Below, piece after piece: positions 41,491-51,015 of a stretch of 64,000 nucleotides of DNA. Numbering within the stretch: the stretch's first letter is position 1; each line of letters begins with the position of its first letter. Source of the DNA: JBAXTE01 sp963556065 (GTDB taxonomy: Bacteria > Bacteroidota > Bacteroidia > Bacteroidales > WCHB1-69); NCBI GenBank assembly GCA_963556065.3, contig CAUVYH020000010.1:62001-126000 (forward strand), in the 5' to 3' direction. Both the position numbers and the translations under genes were made by a program. A model generated the notes under the pieces. It had not been told where the DNA came from, searched no databases, and saw nothing but the letters and a program-made list of their open reading frames with translations.

Positions 41491-43398
41491 TGTTCCAGTT
41501 CCAGTAATGGTTCCGGTTACTAGGATAGATCCATCCCCGGTTGTGTTTGATTTTACGGTAATTGCTCCGGAGTTGTCAATGTTTCCGTTCACGGTAATGG
41601 CTTTGTCTTCCGAAACCGTCAAGGTTGCCCCGGTTTGAAGGGTTAGATTGTTGCAAACAGCCGGTGATGCCTTGGTGTTTCCAACTACTGGGTAGTTTGT
41701 TCTGCCTGTTGGAATCAAAGCGTGATATGCGCTGGTTGGAATTGTATTGTACGCCCAGTTTGTCGGGGTACTCCAAACCGTACTCGTATTTCCGGTCCAT
41801 ATTCGTGTATTGGATGGCACTGGTGCTACTGTGCCGGAACAACTGACAGACTCGGAAAGACAAGTGCTGATAATAGTCATTATCCTGTTATTGTAAGCAC
41901 TGGCGTAATTTCCAGCTTTAAGCCTGACGTATAATGTGGTTTGTGCTATTTCCCCTCCTGATTGGGTTAAGGTTATGGATGTGGAGAAAGCTCCTCCGTT
42001 TGAAATTTCATAATTGCTTTGGGGAGTTATGACAATATTGTCCATTAAATTGGTTCCTGAAATGGTAAAACTTTGTTGCTCGCTTGGACCGGCACCTTCA
42101 TAATAGAAGAAACCTGTAAGTGCTGTGGTGCTTAGTGTTACACTAGGTGCGCCAGATGTAAGCCCGTCATATTCAAATGCTCCGATATCTTTTGTGGAGT
42201 TTTTAAAGTAGCCTCGTTGATCTTTGCATGGTACGGTTACAGTGCTGTTGGATCCTGTTCCGCCGGCGTTAATGGCTACGCTTCCTGCGAGCAACGATAA
42301 TGTTTGGCTTTGATTGAACGTGCCGTTATCTGCCAGAGTGCTGCTTATATTCAGATTTGGCTGATCCCCTGAAATGGATGTGCCGGCAACGGTATAACCG
42401 GAGGATATTTCAACAATGTTGTAGCCATTGTCAACAATGGTTCCGGAACTTACTATTTTGCAATCCCAACCGGTATTGTTGGCCATAATGTTGTTTTTGA
42501 TATGAACGGTATTGGCATAATGAACCAATCCACCACCATTATTGATTACGGTGCAATTTGTTACAATACCAGGACTTCTGTCAAACCAAATCGATCCAAA
42601 AGAGCCGCCGGTATTGTAAATGAATGTGCAATTGGTTAATTCGTTGACTGAGTTTGAGTTCTGATAGCAAAAAAAGCCACTTCCTTCAGATTGAGCCGTG
42701 TTGTTGTTGAATGTCGTGTTTCTGACATAACAAGGGCCTACAGCTTGTCCGCTTTCGTAATTTGATTTCGCTATTCCGCCGCCTAACCCGTAAGTTGAAC
42801 CGGCGACATTATATGTAAAATCACAGTTTGTGATGGTTGTGGTAGTGTTACTCCCTTCAATCAGGATTCCTCCTCCTTGTTTGCCGGCACTTCCTGAAAT
42901 GTTGTTTCTTGTTACATAACATTGGTTCATTGTCAGGGTTCCTCTAGTTTTAATTCCCCCTCCTCCGTCAAATGAGTAACTCACAGCATCGGTAAAGTTT
43001 CCGTATCGAATGGTTACATCATTGAATGTCGCACTGGATCCGGTACTAATGGTGAATACCCTGCAGTTTGCAGAACTTTGTGTTGCTGCAGCTTGGATGA
43101 TTGTCGTAGCTGCACTCTGTCCCTGTATGATGATGTTTTTGCCGATCGTGTATCCAGTAGTTGCCACATCTCCTGTTTCATCCGCATCTGTCCATGTGAA
43201 AGTGCCGGTCAGGTTGATTGTCCCACCGGCAGAAGCCATGGTATATCCCTTGTGGAATGTTTTGTACGGATTGCCGGACGTGCCATTTCCAGTGGCATCG
43301 TTCCCAGTGCTGCTGTTTACATATATTGTCTGTCCGAATAGTTCAATGCTTGCAAAAAGCAACGCGAGGATTGTGGTTGTTGTAATTCTTGACTTCAT
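40282..43398 (-). CDS. Giant secreted beta-helix protein with T9SS sorting domain (paralogue A)
   Basis: The 1038-residue protein has a signal peptide, a right-handed parallel beta-helix region (about 25-410; 'choice-of-anchor Q' pattern starting 'IYVNSSTGNDATGNG', with repeated 'NCTFIYN', 'NCTVINN' rungs), a beta-sandwich (about 415-530), then the shared block: a 'WTGNTSTVWSTPTNW' segment, SKWHLVSSPIT to the end, and a T9SS type A sorting domain ending QVQKITVK. It is probably a polysaccharide-binding or adhesive surface protein. It follows paralogue B by 21 bp. Confidence 0.85.
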   Translation of the reverse strand: MKSRITTTTILALLFASIELFGQTIYVNSSTGNDATGNGTSGNPYKTFHKGYTMASAGGTINLTGTFTWTDADETGDVATTGYTIGKNIIIQGQSAATTIIQAAATQSSANCRVFTISTGSSATFNDVTIRYGNFTDAVSYSFDGGGGIKTRGTLTMNQCYVTRNNISGSAGKQGGGILIEGSNTTTTITNCDFTYNVAGSTYGLGGGIAKSNYESGQAVGPCYVRNTTFNNNTAQSEGSGFFCYQNSNSVNELTNCTFIYNTGGSFGSIWFDRSPGIVTNCTVINNGGGLVHYANTVHIKNNIMANNTGWDCKIVSSGTIVDNGYNIVEISSGYTVAGTSISGDQPNLNISSTLADNGTFNQSQTLSLLAGSVAINAGGTGSNSTVTVPCKDQRGYFKNSTKDIGAFEYDGLTSGAPSVTLSTTALTGFFYYEGAGPSEQQSFTISGTNLMDNIVITPQSNYEISNGGAFSTSITLTQSGGEIAQTTLYVRLKAGNYASAYNNRIMTIISTCLSESVSCSGTVAPVPSNTRIWTGNTSTVWSTPTNWAYNTIPTSAYHALIPTGRTNYPVVGNTKASPAVCNNLTLQTGATLTVSEDKAITVNGNIDNSGAITVKSNTTGDGSILVTGTITGTGTYNIERYLAASKWHLVSSPITAGLSGVFENIWLRPYNEATNTFGAYIVPTTIPMPTGKGFSVWTNSANEIRTFSGTINNGTIAPAVQLTGAASASTGWNLIGNPYPSAIDWNAASGWTKTNISSTIYAWNNNQYATWNGTVGTNGGSRYVAMEQGFFVQASAAGAAISMNNSVRLHNSVTYMKNVNEEPSDIIRVNVSMNNNSDETVIAFNSNGSDNFNFETDAVKLPGSTSSPQMHTTKNDNSPLAISTLNTPENVAGKYVYIDYAETGTHQLLFTHTLTGNYIPRLYDNVKQTIVEPNTPYTFNASVGDASSRFQFVESAPLSVSNTAENTNLTIWESNRMLYIINPTDEQIKQIQIYSADGKLVCRGDQPATDLKNLSSGIYVVKVITTKKTQVQKITVK

Positions 43399-43419
43399 AA
43401 TCGTTAGTTGGTTGATACT

Positions 43420-46359
43420 TTATTTTATTGTGATTTTTTTTGTGAAATTCTGCTTATTTGTCGATATTCTGGCCAAATACATTGCTTTGCCGAAGTTGTT
43501 CAGGTCTATTGTGGGTTTATCTCCCTGATACACCAATTTCCCGTCAAGTGTGAATATGCTGACTTGTATGATAGTTTCTTGTGTCGGACAGATAATGTAT
43601 AGAATATTGTTGCTTTCCCAGACTGTTGGGCTTGGCTCTTTTTGTGGGTTTTCAAGGGACATTGGCAATGGATCGATAAACTGGAACCTGCTTGAGGCAT
43701 CGCCTACCGATGCGTTAAATGTGTAAGGAGCATTGGGTTCAACAATGGTTTGTTTTACATTGTCGTATAAACGCGGAATATAATTGCCGGTTAGAGTGTG
43801 GGTGAACAGCAGCTGGTGAGTTCCTGTTTCGGCATAATCGATGTAAACATACTTTCCGACCACGTTTTCCGGTGCATTCAGTGTGCTGATGGCCAACGGG
43901 CTGTTGTCGTTTTTAGTCGTGTGCATCTGTGGGGAACTTGTGCTTCCGGGGAGTTTAACGGCATCGGTTTCGAAGTTGAAGTTGTCGGATCCGTTGCTGT
44001 TGAATGCAATAACCGTTTCATCACTATTGTTGTTTATGCTAACATTGACTCTGATAATATCTGCCGGCTCTTCATTGACGTTTTTCAGGTAGGATACGCT
44101 GTTGTGAAGCCTAACGCTGTTGTTCATGCTTATGGCGGCGCCTGCTGCTGAGGCCTGAACAAAGAATCCCTGTTCCATGGCTATATACCGAGAGCCTCCA
44201 TTCGTTCCGACGCTTCCGTTCCACGTAGCATACTGGTTGTTGTTCCATGCATAAATGGTATTGCCGATATTTGTTTTTGTCCATCCGCTGGCGGCATTCC
44301 AGTCGATGGCACTTGGGTATGGGTTGCCGATTAGGTTCCATCCGGTAGTGCTACTCGCAGCGCCTGTTAGCTGAACGGACGGCGTTACGGTTCCGTTGTT
44401 GACAGTTCCCGAGAATGTCCTGATTTCGTTGGCATTGTTGGTCCACACGGAGAACCCTTGTCCTGTTGGCATCGGAATGGTGGTAGGAACGATATATGAG
44501 CCAAAAGCGTTGGTAGCCTCATTATAAGGCCGTAGCCAAATGTTCTGAAAAACACCGGATAGGCCGGCGGTGATGGGGGAGCTTACCAAGTGCCATTTAC
44601 TGGCAGAAAGGTACCTGTCTATTTTGTATGTTCCGGATCCGGATAACGTGTTGGTAATTAAAGAGCCGTCGCCTGATGCCGTTGATTTAACATTTATTGT
44701 TCCTTTGTTTATGGTGTTTCCGGCAAACGTCATTTGTGCTCCTTGATTTAGAGTCAATGAATTAACAGAGGATAAATAGATGCTTCCGTAATTTAGTGCG
44801 GTGCTGAATCCAAAACTATTTCCGTTACTTGAATTGTATAAGCCAAAACTTTGTCCGTTCGTAGGAGCTCCATTTGTCCAATTATCAGCGTTTGTCCATG
44901 AATTGTCTTCGGCTCCTGTCCATGTGTTAAAAGCAGATGAGGGTACCCAGTCTGTAGCAGCATCCATGTTGGTTAGCGTTCCATTGTTTCCATTAGATGT
45001 CATGTCATACAGAGTAGTGCCATCAAATTGATCCATACGGTAATAACCAACCAGTCCTGTTTCGTTTCCCAGAAGGGTTTTCATCATGTTCTCTTGTATT
45101 TCAGTTTCACTGCGATTGGTGTTCCAAATTCTTACCTCATCAATGTTTCCATTCAGATAGTGAGAGTTTTCAGCATTCCAACTTCCAATCCAGAAATTTG
45201 TTCCGGAGTCATTTATGGTTTTAGTGCTCCCGATATCGGTTGTGCCATCGAGTCGTCCGTTAATATAAACCTTCAAATACCTGCCATCGAAGGTTCCGCA
45301 GACGTGGTACCATTGATTTGTTTGTAAAGCAGAGTTTGATGTTATAGCCCACCAATCGCTCCAACTTCTACCTGCAATAAATATGATTTTTCCGGGACTT
45401 CCTCCAAGGTTGGTGGCGTTAGCGAATAATCCATAGCCCTCACGAGAGCCTCCGTGAATTATTTTTCCGGCGATAAGCATTCCTCCGGAAGTGGAATTTA
45501 TCTTTACCCATGCTTCTACACTGACTTTGCTTGTAAGCTGCAACGAAGCATTGTTCGGAATATTAATGTAATCATTGCTGCCATCAAAGTCTAAAGTCTG
45601 CTTAGAGCCTCCAAAACATCCGGAAAATTTCCATAAAGGTCCGTTTGTTAGCGTGCCGTTATTCCCATTTGAACTATTATCGGTTAATGTTGTGCCGCTG
45701 CCATCATTCATTTTGTAATATGCAATTAAGTTTGCTTGAACAGACAGCTCTTTATACATGTTTGCTTTTATTTGGGCTTCCGATCGTGCTGTGTTCCATA
45801 TTCTCACTTCGTCAATATTTCCTTGAAATGGAAGAGCATACCCACCAGTACAAGGATTTGATCCTATTAATGTGTTGTTTGAAACATTAAAACCTGTACC
45901 TGGAACTCCACCTACATCGCTATAAATTAATTTGCCATCTACATACATGTAAACAGAACTCGTGGTGCTGTTTCTAACTCCTGCAACATGATGCCATTTT
46001 CCGTCGTTAACAGCATAGGCAGCATCGGAATTACTAGCTGTTCCATTTACATACATTCTTAAATTTCCTGAATCATATAACTCAAGAACCCAAGCTTGAG
46101 TCCTTGGATCGGGAGAGGAATTGTAGTTGTAATTGCCTACAATACATTGTCGGCCGACATAACTTGTTTTAATCCATGCTTCAATAGTATAACTTCCTTG
46201 CGCTAGTTGTGCAATTGCTGTTGGTGTTCCTATTAGAACGTTGTCGTTTGAACCATCAAATTTTAAGCAGTATCCTCCTTGTGAGTTGTCTTGTGCTTTT
46301 GCCGTTAATAATAGTGCAGAAATTGAAATTCCACAATATAAAACTTTTATTAAATTCAT
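43420..46359 (-). CDS. Giant secreted LamG protein with T9SS sorting domain (paralogue B)
   Basis: The 979-residue protein has a signal peptide (to AKAQ) and two LamG/concanavalin-like domains (about 25-235 and 255-450), each with the 'SYTIEAWIK'/'VSVEAWVK', 'DGKWHHVAGV'/'NQWYHVCGTF' and 'GNIDEVRIWN' motifs. The shared block follows from SKWHLVSSPIT. Its last 80 residues (from IDPLPMSLEN) diverge from A and C but are still a T9SS type A domain. It probably binds glycans at the cell surface. Confidence 0.87.
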   Translation of the reverse strand: MNLIKVLYCGISISALLLTAKAQDNSQGGYCLKFDGSNDNVLIGTPTAIAQLAQGSYTIEAWIKTSYVGRQCIVGNYNYNSSPDPRTQAWVLELYDSGNLRMYVNGTASNSDAAYAVNDGKWHHVAGVRNSTTSSVYMYVDGKLIYSDVGGVPGTGFNVSNNTLIGSNPCTGGYALPFQGNIDEVRIWNTARSEAQIKANMYKELSVQANLIAYYKMNDGSGTTLTDNSSNGNNGTLTNGPLWKFSGCFGGSKQTLDFDGSNDYINIPNNASLQLTSKVSVEAWVKINSTSGGMLIAGKIIHGGSREGYGLFANATNLGGSPGKIIFIAGRSWSDWWAITSNSALQTNQWYHVCGTFDGRYLKVYINGRLDGTTDIGSTKTINDSGTNFWIGSWNAENSHYLNGNIDEVRIWNTNRSETEIQENMMKTLLGNETGLVGYYRMDQFDGTTLYDMTSNGNNGTLTNMDAATDWVPSSAFNTWTGAEDNSWTNADNWTNGAPTNGQSFGLYNSSNGNSFGFSTALNYGSIYLSSVNSLTLNQGAQMTFAGNTINKGTINVKSTASGDGSLITNTLSGSGTYKIDRYLSASKWHLVSSPITAGLSGVFQNIWLRPYNEATNAFGSYIVPTTIPMPTGQGFSVWTNNANEIRTFSGTVNNGTVTPSVQLTGAASSTTGWNLIGNPYPSAIDWNAASGWTKTNIGNTIYAWNNNQYATWNGSVGTNGGSRYIAMEQGFFVQASAAGAAISMNNSVRLHNSVSYLKNVNEEPADIIRVNVSINNNSDETVIAFNSNGSDNFNFETDAVKLPGSTSSPQMHTTKNDNSPLAISTLNAPENVVGKYVYIDYAETGTHQLLFTHTLTGNYIPRLYDNVKQTIVEPNAPYTFNASVGDASSRFQFIDPLPMSLENPQKEPSPTVWESNNILYIICPTQETIIQVSIFTLDGKLVYQGDKPTIDLNNFGKAMYLARISTNKQNFTKKITIK
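43660..44620 (-). repeat. Shared coding block, copy B
   Basis: About 0.95 kb nearly identical to copies A and C; identity stops at the start of the sorting domain, marking a recombination edge near 43680. Confidence 0.8.
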
Positions 46360-46452
46360 AATATTAACTTTTTATAATTGAATAATGTGTAATTATTTGT
46401 TGTTCAATTTTCTTTGAAAATATTTTAAACATTGATAGCCTCCTTGTGCTAA

Positions 46453-46498
46453 GTTTCTGAATTTATTTAACGGTTGTTTTTTGTATTTATGTCTTGAT
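46453..46498 (-). pseudogene. Remnant of a fourth paralogue's 3' end
   Basis: On the minus strand the sequence encodes IQKTTVK-stop followed by AAATTCAGAAACTTA, matching the QKITVK end and 3' flank of paralogues A and C. Upstream the frame is broken by stops. It is a decayed copy left between the exosortase stub and paralogue B. Confidence 0.5.
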
Positions 46499-46635
46499 CG
46501 AGCCCATAATTTAATTGCATTATTTTATAAGAGTATAATTTCTTTATCTTTGGTTGCTATTATAGAAACTTTTCTTAAATTTAGGTGTAGCGTGTTTTAT
46601 TCTTTGAAAAATAAAATTCCGTTCGATTCGATATT

Positions 46636-46710
46636 TTATAAAAACAAAATCATTTGCCGGTTTTTACCGACAAATGATTTCAGGTTAATAAAAGAATTGA
46701 ATACATTCAT
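46636..46710 (-). pseudogene. Truncated exosortase 5' end (duplicate)
   Basis: The 24-codon frame MNVFNSFINLKSFVGKNRQM... ILFL-stop matches the first codons of the exosortase at 40034 with conservative changes (EI to NV, V to L), includes the same hairpin, and stands 3 bp after the second PID-CTERM gene. The remaining exosortase sequence is missing. The flanking gap 46360-46713 otherwise holds only the remnant at 46453. Confidence 0.7.
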
Positions 46711-46713
46711 TTC

Positions 46714-46941
46714 TTATTCGTCTTTTCCCTTTTTCTTGTGCAATGATTTTATTCCATAAGCTGCTCCTGCAATCAACAATGCCAAAGCACCACCGTCTAA
46801 AGGTGCACCGACAGGTGGATCTCCACCGCCAGGTCCACCGCCAGGTCCACCGGGACCTTGTGCATAAGTTGACAGTGTGGCTGTTGCGATTAGAACGAAT
46901 GCAACAACGGCTATTTTTCTTAAAAGTGAGCTTTTTTTCAT
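46714..46941 (-). CDS. PID-CTERM-like small sorted protein, copy 2
   Basis: The 75-residue protein differs from copy 1 mainly in its Gly/Pro spacer (GPGGPGGGPGGGDPPVGAP) and a few C-terminal residues (SLHKKKGKDE). Signal peptide, PLDGG motif, hydrophobic helix and basic tail are kept, so both copies look functional and probably use the single intact exosortase locus. Confidence 0.8.
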   Translation of the reverse strand: MKKSSLLRKIAVVAFVLIATATLSTYAQGPGGPGGGPGGGDPPVGAPLDGGALALLIAGAAYGIKSLHKKKGKDE

Positions 46942-46960
46942 ATTATATAAGTTTTTGAAT

Positions 46961-48160
46961 TTATTTGACGGTTATTTTCTGTACTTGCGTTTTCTTAGTT
47001 GTAATTACTTTCACCACATAAATTCCGGAAGAAAGGTTCTTTAAATCGGTAGCCGGTTGATCTCCCCGACAAACCAATCTGCCGTCTGCACTGTATATTT
47101 GTATTTGTTTGATCTGTTCGTCCGTAGGATTAATAATGTACAACATCCTGTTGCTTTCCCAAATCGTTAGGTTGGTATTTTCTGCGGTGTTGCTTACCGA
47201 TAAAGGTGCCGATTCCACAAACTGGAACCTGCTTGAGGGATCGCCTACCGATGCGTTAAATGTGTAAGGAGTATTGGGTTCAACAATGGTTTGTTTTACA
47301 TTGTCGTATAAACGCGGAATATAATTGCCGGTTAGAGTATGGGTGAACAGCAGCTGGTGAGTTCCTGTTTCGGCATAATCGATGTAAACATACTTTCCGA
47401 CCACGTTTTCCAGTGCATTCAGTGTGCTAATGGCCAATCGACTGTTGTCGTTTTTTATTGTATGCATTTGAGGCGAGTTTGTGTTTCCGGGAAGTTTAAT
47501 GGCATCGGTTTGGAAGTTAAAATTATCGGAGCCGTTATTGTTGAGTGCAATAACCGTTTCATCACTGTTGTTGTTCATGCTAACTTTGACTCTAATGATA
47601 TCAGAAGGTTCTTCATTAACGTTTTTCATATAAGTTACACTGTTGTGAAGCCTAACACTGTTGTTCATGCTTATGGCGGCACTTGCTGCTGAGGCCTGAA
47701 CGAAGAATCCCTGTTCCATGGCTACATACCGGGAGCCTCCATTCGTTCCGACGGTCCCGTTCCATGTAGCATACTGGTTGTTGTTCCATACATAAATGGA
47801 ACTTCCGATACTTGTTTTTGTCCATCCGCTGGCGGCATTCCAATCTATGGCACTTGGGTATGGGTTGCCGATCAGGTTCCATCCGGTACTAGGTCCGGCA
47901 GCACCTGTAAGTTGTATGGAAGGAGTCACGGTGCCGTGGTTTATTAAACCTGAGAATGTCCTGATTTCGTTGGCAGTGTTGGTCCACACGGAGAATCCTT
48001 GTCCGGTTGGCATCGGAATGGTGGTAGGGACGATATATGCGCCAAAAGTGTTGGTCGCCTCATTATAAGGCCGCAACCAGATATTTTCAAAAACACCAGA
48101 TAGTCCGGTGGTGATGGGGGAACTTACCAAGTGCCATTTACTGGCGGCTAAATAACGATT
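46961..48160 (-). repeat. Shared C-terminal coding block, copy C
   Basis: About 1.2 kb nearly identical to copy A, extending past the stop codon into the PID-CTERM gene and the exosortase 5' end. Confidence 0.85.
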
Positions 48161-49660
48161 TACGTTATAAGTTCCCGAACCGGAAATTGTTCCCGATATA
48201 AGCAGGGAACCATCGCCTGAAGCGGTACTGCCAATGTTGATTGTTCCGTTGTTTGTAAGAGAACCGGTAATGGTAAATGTTTGATTTGCCGGTATTTCTA
48301 TGCTTGTTCCGGTTGCCACGGTAATGTTGTTAATCGTAGGATTAATTTCCAATTCCGGATAGTTGGGAAGCCCTGTAGGTATTATAATGTTTGCACCTGA
48401 AGAAGGAATTCCTAAATCCCAATTGCCTGCATTGTTCCAATCGGTGGAGACTGCTCCCGTCCATGTGTAAGTGCTCGGGTTGTTTATCAATACTATGAAA
48501 GTGTTAGAATTTATTGCCGCGATGTCGTCTCTTCCGTCATTGTTCATGTCGGCAATGCTAAGTCTGTTGACTCCGGAAAAGGTATATGTGTATGGAGTTG
48601 CAGCGAAAGTACCGTCTCCGTTTCCGCTAAATACTGCGATGCTACTTCCCGCAACGGCAATATCCAGAAATCCGTCAGAATTTAGATCGCCGACTTCAAC
48701 CCATTTTGGAGTGGTTACCGAATATAATACTACGGGGTCAAATGTTCCCGTTCCGTCTGCTGAATTTATTAAAACTCCAATGGCATTACCGTTATAACTT
48801 GCGGCAACAATATCAGGATATCCGTCATCATTAAAGTCTCCGGTGGCAACACCTCTTATATTTGATGTTGATGAGCCGGTTATATTATAATCTGTATAAA
48901 CGGCACTGTTAAATCCGCCTGCACCATCGTTTAATAATACTCTGACTTTAGCTTCTGCCGGAACGGCTGCAACAATATCTTTAAACCCGTCCCCATTGAA
49001 ATCGCCCATTGAATACCCGTAAGCAGCGTTATCTGACGAGGCAATAATCCATTGAACTCTATTAAATGAAAAATTGTTTACTCCGGTTGAGGTGTTTAAA
49101 AATTTTGAAAGCATAGTATTTCCCCCGGTTACAATGTCAGGTTTGCCGTCATTGTTTAAATCTCCGGTTACCATATCATAAGAAAATCTATTCCCGCTAA
49201 ATGTAGGGGTCATGTTTGTAAAACCATCTGCACCATCTCCCTGATATAAATAGTAATTGCCGCAATTGCAGTTCGAAGTAAACGCAAAATCTCTGTTTCC
49301 GTCTGAGTCGTAATCTCCCGATGTGATCCCCAGACTGGCATATCCTCCGGTGTTTTCAATAATGCTGCTTCCCCAAACAGAGGAACCCGTATTGTATTTT
49401 ATGTATGTTACAATGTTTGAGCTTGACGGCGTTGTATTGTTGTAATTCTGAGCATGCGTGACAATTGCTTCCGGTCTGCCTGCATTGTCAAAATTGCCTA
49501 CCGTGATGTCGAATGCACTACTTGTAATAGTGATAGGACCCTCAGCGGAGAAACTAAACTGTGAATAGCAATTGGTTATGGAAACGACTAACAAGATTAT
49601 AATACAACTTGCTAGGAGATGTCCCTTTTTAGACAAAGAATTTTGTATTTTTTTTTTCAT
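46961..49660 (-). CDS. Giant secreted FG-GAP/VCBS-repeat protein with T9SS sorting domain (paralogue C)
   Basis: The 899-residue protein has a signal-anchor-like N-terminus and about seven FG-GAP/VCBS repeats (about 40-410), recognisable by 'GDFNGDGFKDIVAA', 'GDLNNDGKPDIVTG' and 'DMNNDGRDDIAAI', Ca-binding loops of a beta-propeller. Then come a 'WTGAVSTDWNNAGNW' segment and the shared block with T9SS type A domain ending KITVK. A surface adhesin or sugar-binding role is likely. It heads the leftward island. Confidence 0.87.
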   Translation of the reverse strand: MKKKIQNSLSKKGHLLASCIIILLVVSITNCYSQFSFSAEGPITITSSAFDITVGNFDNAGRPEAIVTHAQNYNNTTPSSSNIVTYIKYNTGSSVWGSSIIENTGGYASLGITSGDYDSDGNRDFAFTSNCNCGNYYLYQGDGADGFTNMTPTFSGNRFSYDMVTGDLNNDGKPDIVTGGNTMLSKFLNTSTGVNNFSFNRVQWIIASSDNAAYGYSMGDFNGDGFKDIVAAVPAEAKVRVLLNDGAGGFNSAVYTDYNITGSSTSNIRGVATGDFNDDGYPDIVAASYNGNAIGVLINSADGTGTFDPVVLYSVTTPKWVEVGDLNSDGFLDIAVAGSSIAVFSGNGDGTFAATPYTYTFSGVNRLSIADMNNDGRDDIAAINSNTFIVLINNPSTYTWTGAVSTDWNNAGNWDLGIPSSGANIIIPTGLPNYPELEINPTINNITVATGTSIEIPANQTFTITGSLTNNGTINIGSTASGDGSLLISGTISGSGTYNVNRYLAASKWHLVSSPITTGLSGVFENIWLRPYNEATNTFGAYIVPTTIPMPTGQGFSVWTNTANEIRTFSGLINHGTVTPSIQLTGAAGPSTGWNLIGNPYPSAIDWNAASGWTKTSIGSSIYVWNNNQYATWNGTVGTNGGSRYVAMEQGFFVQASAASAAISMNNSVRLHNSVTYMKNVNEEPSDIIRVKVSMNNNSDETVIALNNNGSDNFNFQTDAIKLPGNTNSPQMHTIKNDNSRLAISTLNALENVVGKYVYIDYAETGTHQLLFTHTLTGNYIPRLYDNVKQTIVEPNTPYTFNASVGDPSSRFQFVESAPLSVSNTAENTNLTIWESNRMLYIINPTDEQIKQIQIYSADGRLVCRGDQPATDLKNLSSGIYVVKVITTKKTQVQKITVK

Positions 49661-50103
49661 AATATATTTGGTTTAGATTAATATTTGTTTCATGAATGAT
49701 TATGTTGACTGTTATATATTTGTTTGATAATCTAATAATAAAAAATTGCGAATTTCGTAAAAATAATATTCATAATTTTATTATTCAAAGTATGTTGGAT
49801 AATAACAATAATTTTAAAATTTAGTAACTGTCTATTTATTAGGTCGTTGTATGTTTTGTGTTAAGTGTAAAATCTTAGTGAAGCAAAAATAATAAAAAAT
49901 ATACTAAAATGCAAATATTGCAATATTTTTTTGATAAAATATATTAACATCTATTTTTAAATCCTAAGAGAATAGGTATATACAAGGCTTTTTTAGAATG
50001 ATTATAAATTAAATGTGTTAAAATATTGCACAAAAATTAAGTTAAGCGGAAAATACATGTTACTTCTGCAATTGTGTCGGATTTGTATAAATAGCAAAAT
50101 CGG
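49661..50103. other. AT-rich intergenic region
   Basis: This 443-bp gap between the surface island and pyrD is very AT-rich and holds no gene, RNA or hairpin that I can support. The promoter of paralogue C must lie here but does not match the consensus clearly. Confidence 0.4.
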
Positions 50104-51015
50104 TTATTCTTCTAGTCCTCCAATAATGTCATATACCGATTTGAATCCGTGTTGGTTGAGATATTCATCGATACCGGTCACAATTTTTTCGCTGACCGTA
50201 GGGTCGATAAAATTGGCCGTTCCTACTTGGATGGCTGTTGCACCGGCAAGGAGAAATTCAATGGCATCGGTTGCATTCATAATTCCTCCCAAACCTACAA
50301 TAGGAATTTTTACCGCCTTGCTCACTTGCCAGACCATCCGAAGTGCCACGGGTTTCACTGCCGGCCCGGATAATCCGCCGGTTATCGTGGAAAGAACAGG
50401 CCTGCGACGTTCTGCATCAATAGCCATTCCCAACAGCGTGTTGATTAGTGAAACGCCATCGGCTCCCGCATCTTCCACCGATTTTGCGATTTCTGCAATG
50501 TTGGTTACGTTGGGAGATAGTTTCACGATCATGGTCTTTTTATAGGCTTCGCGAACCGCTTTGGTCACGGCTTGAGCAGAAGCGCACGAAGTACCGAAAG
50601 CCATTCCACCCTCTTTCACATTCGGACACGAAATATTCAGTTCAATTGCTGGGATGGCATCCAAGTCGTTCAACTTTTCGGCTACAGCAACGTAATCTTC
50701 CAGCGTAGAGCCCGAAACATTCACCAGAATATGGGTGTTGTAATGTTTGATTTTAGGATAAATATTTTCGATAAAATAATCCACACCATTATTTTGAAGT
50801 CCCACTGCATTCAGCATTCCCGAAGGAGTTTCGGCCATGCGCGGATAAGGATTCCCTTCCCGATGATGAATGGTTGTTCCTTTTACAATGATTCCACCCA
50901 GCGCATTGATGTTCATAAAATCTTCATACTCGGGTCCATAGCCAAACGTACCCGAAGCGGTCATCACGGGGTTTTTGCATTCGAGAGCACCGATATTTAC
51001 TTTTAAATTTGCCAT
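50104..51015 (-). CDS. pyrD: Dihydroorotate dehydrogenase B, catalytic subunit
   Basis: The 303-residue TIM barrel has 'MTASGTFGYG' near the start, the FMN/orotate segments 'LNAVGLQN' and 'ELNISCPNVKEGG' with the class 1B catalytic Cys (about 134), and 'GLGGIMNATDAIEFLLAGA'. It oxidises dihydroorotate to orotate in pyrimidine synthesis. It overlaps pyrK by 13 bases, the usual 1B pair that uses NAD through PyrK. Confidence 0.95.
   Translation of the reverse strand: MANLKVNIGALECKNPVMTASGTFGYGPEYEDFMNINALGGIIVKGTTIHHREGNPYPRMAETPSGMLNAVGLQNNGVDYFIENIYPKIKHYNTHILVNVSGSTLEDYVAVAEKLNDLDAIPAIELNISCPNVKEGGMAFGTSCASAQAVTKAVREAYKKTMIVKLSPNVTNIAEIAKSVEDAGADGVSLINTLLGMAIDAERRRPVLSTITGGLSGPAVKPVALRMVWQVSKAVKIPIVGLGGIMNATDAIEFLLAGATAIQVGTANFIDPTVSEKIVTGIDEYLNQHGFKSVYDIIGGLEE

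Noticed and set aside
40673..41935. Several frames of 60-110 codons opposite the giant surface protein
   Set aside because: They recur at the matching places of the paralogues (43798, 47339) only because the opposite-strand coding block is duplicated.
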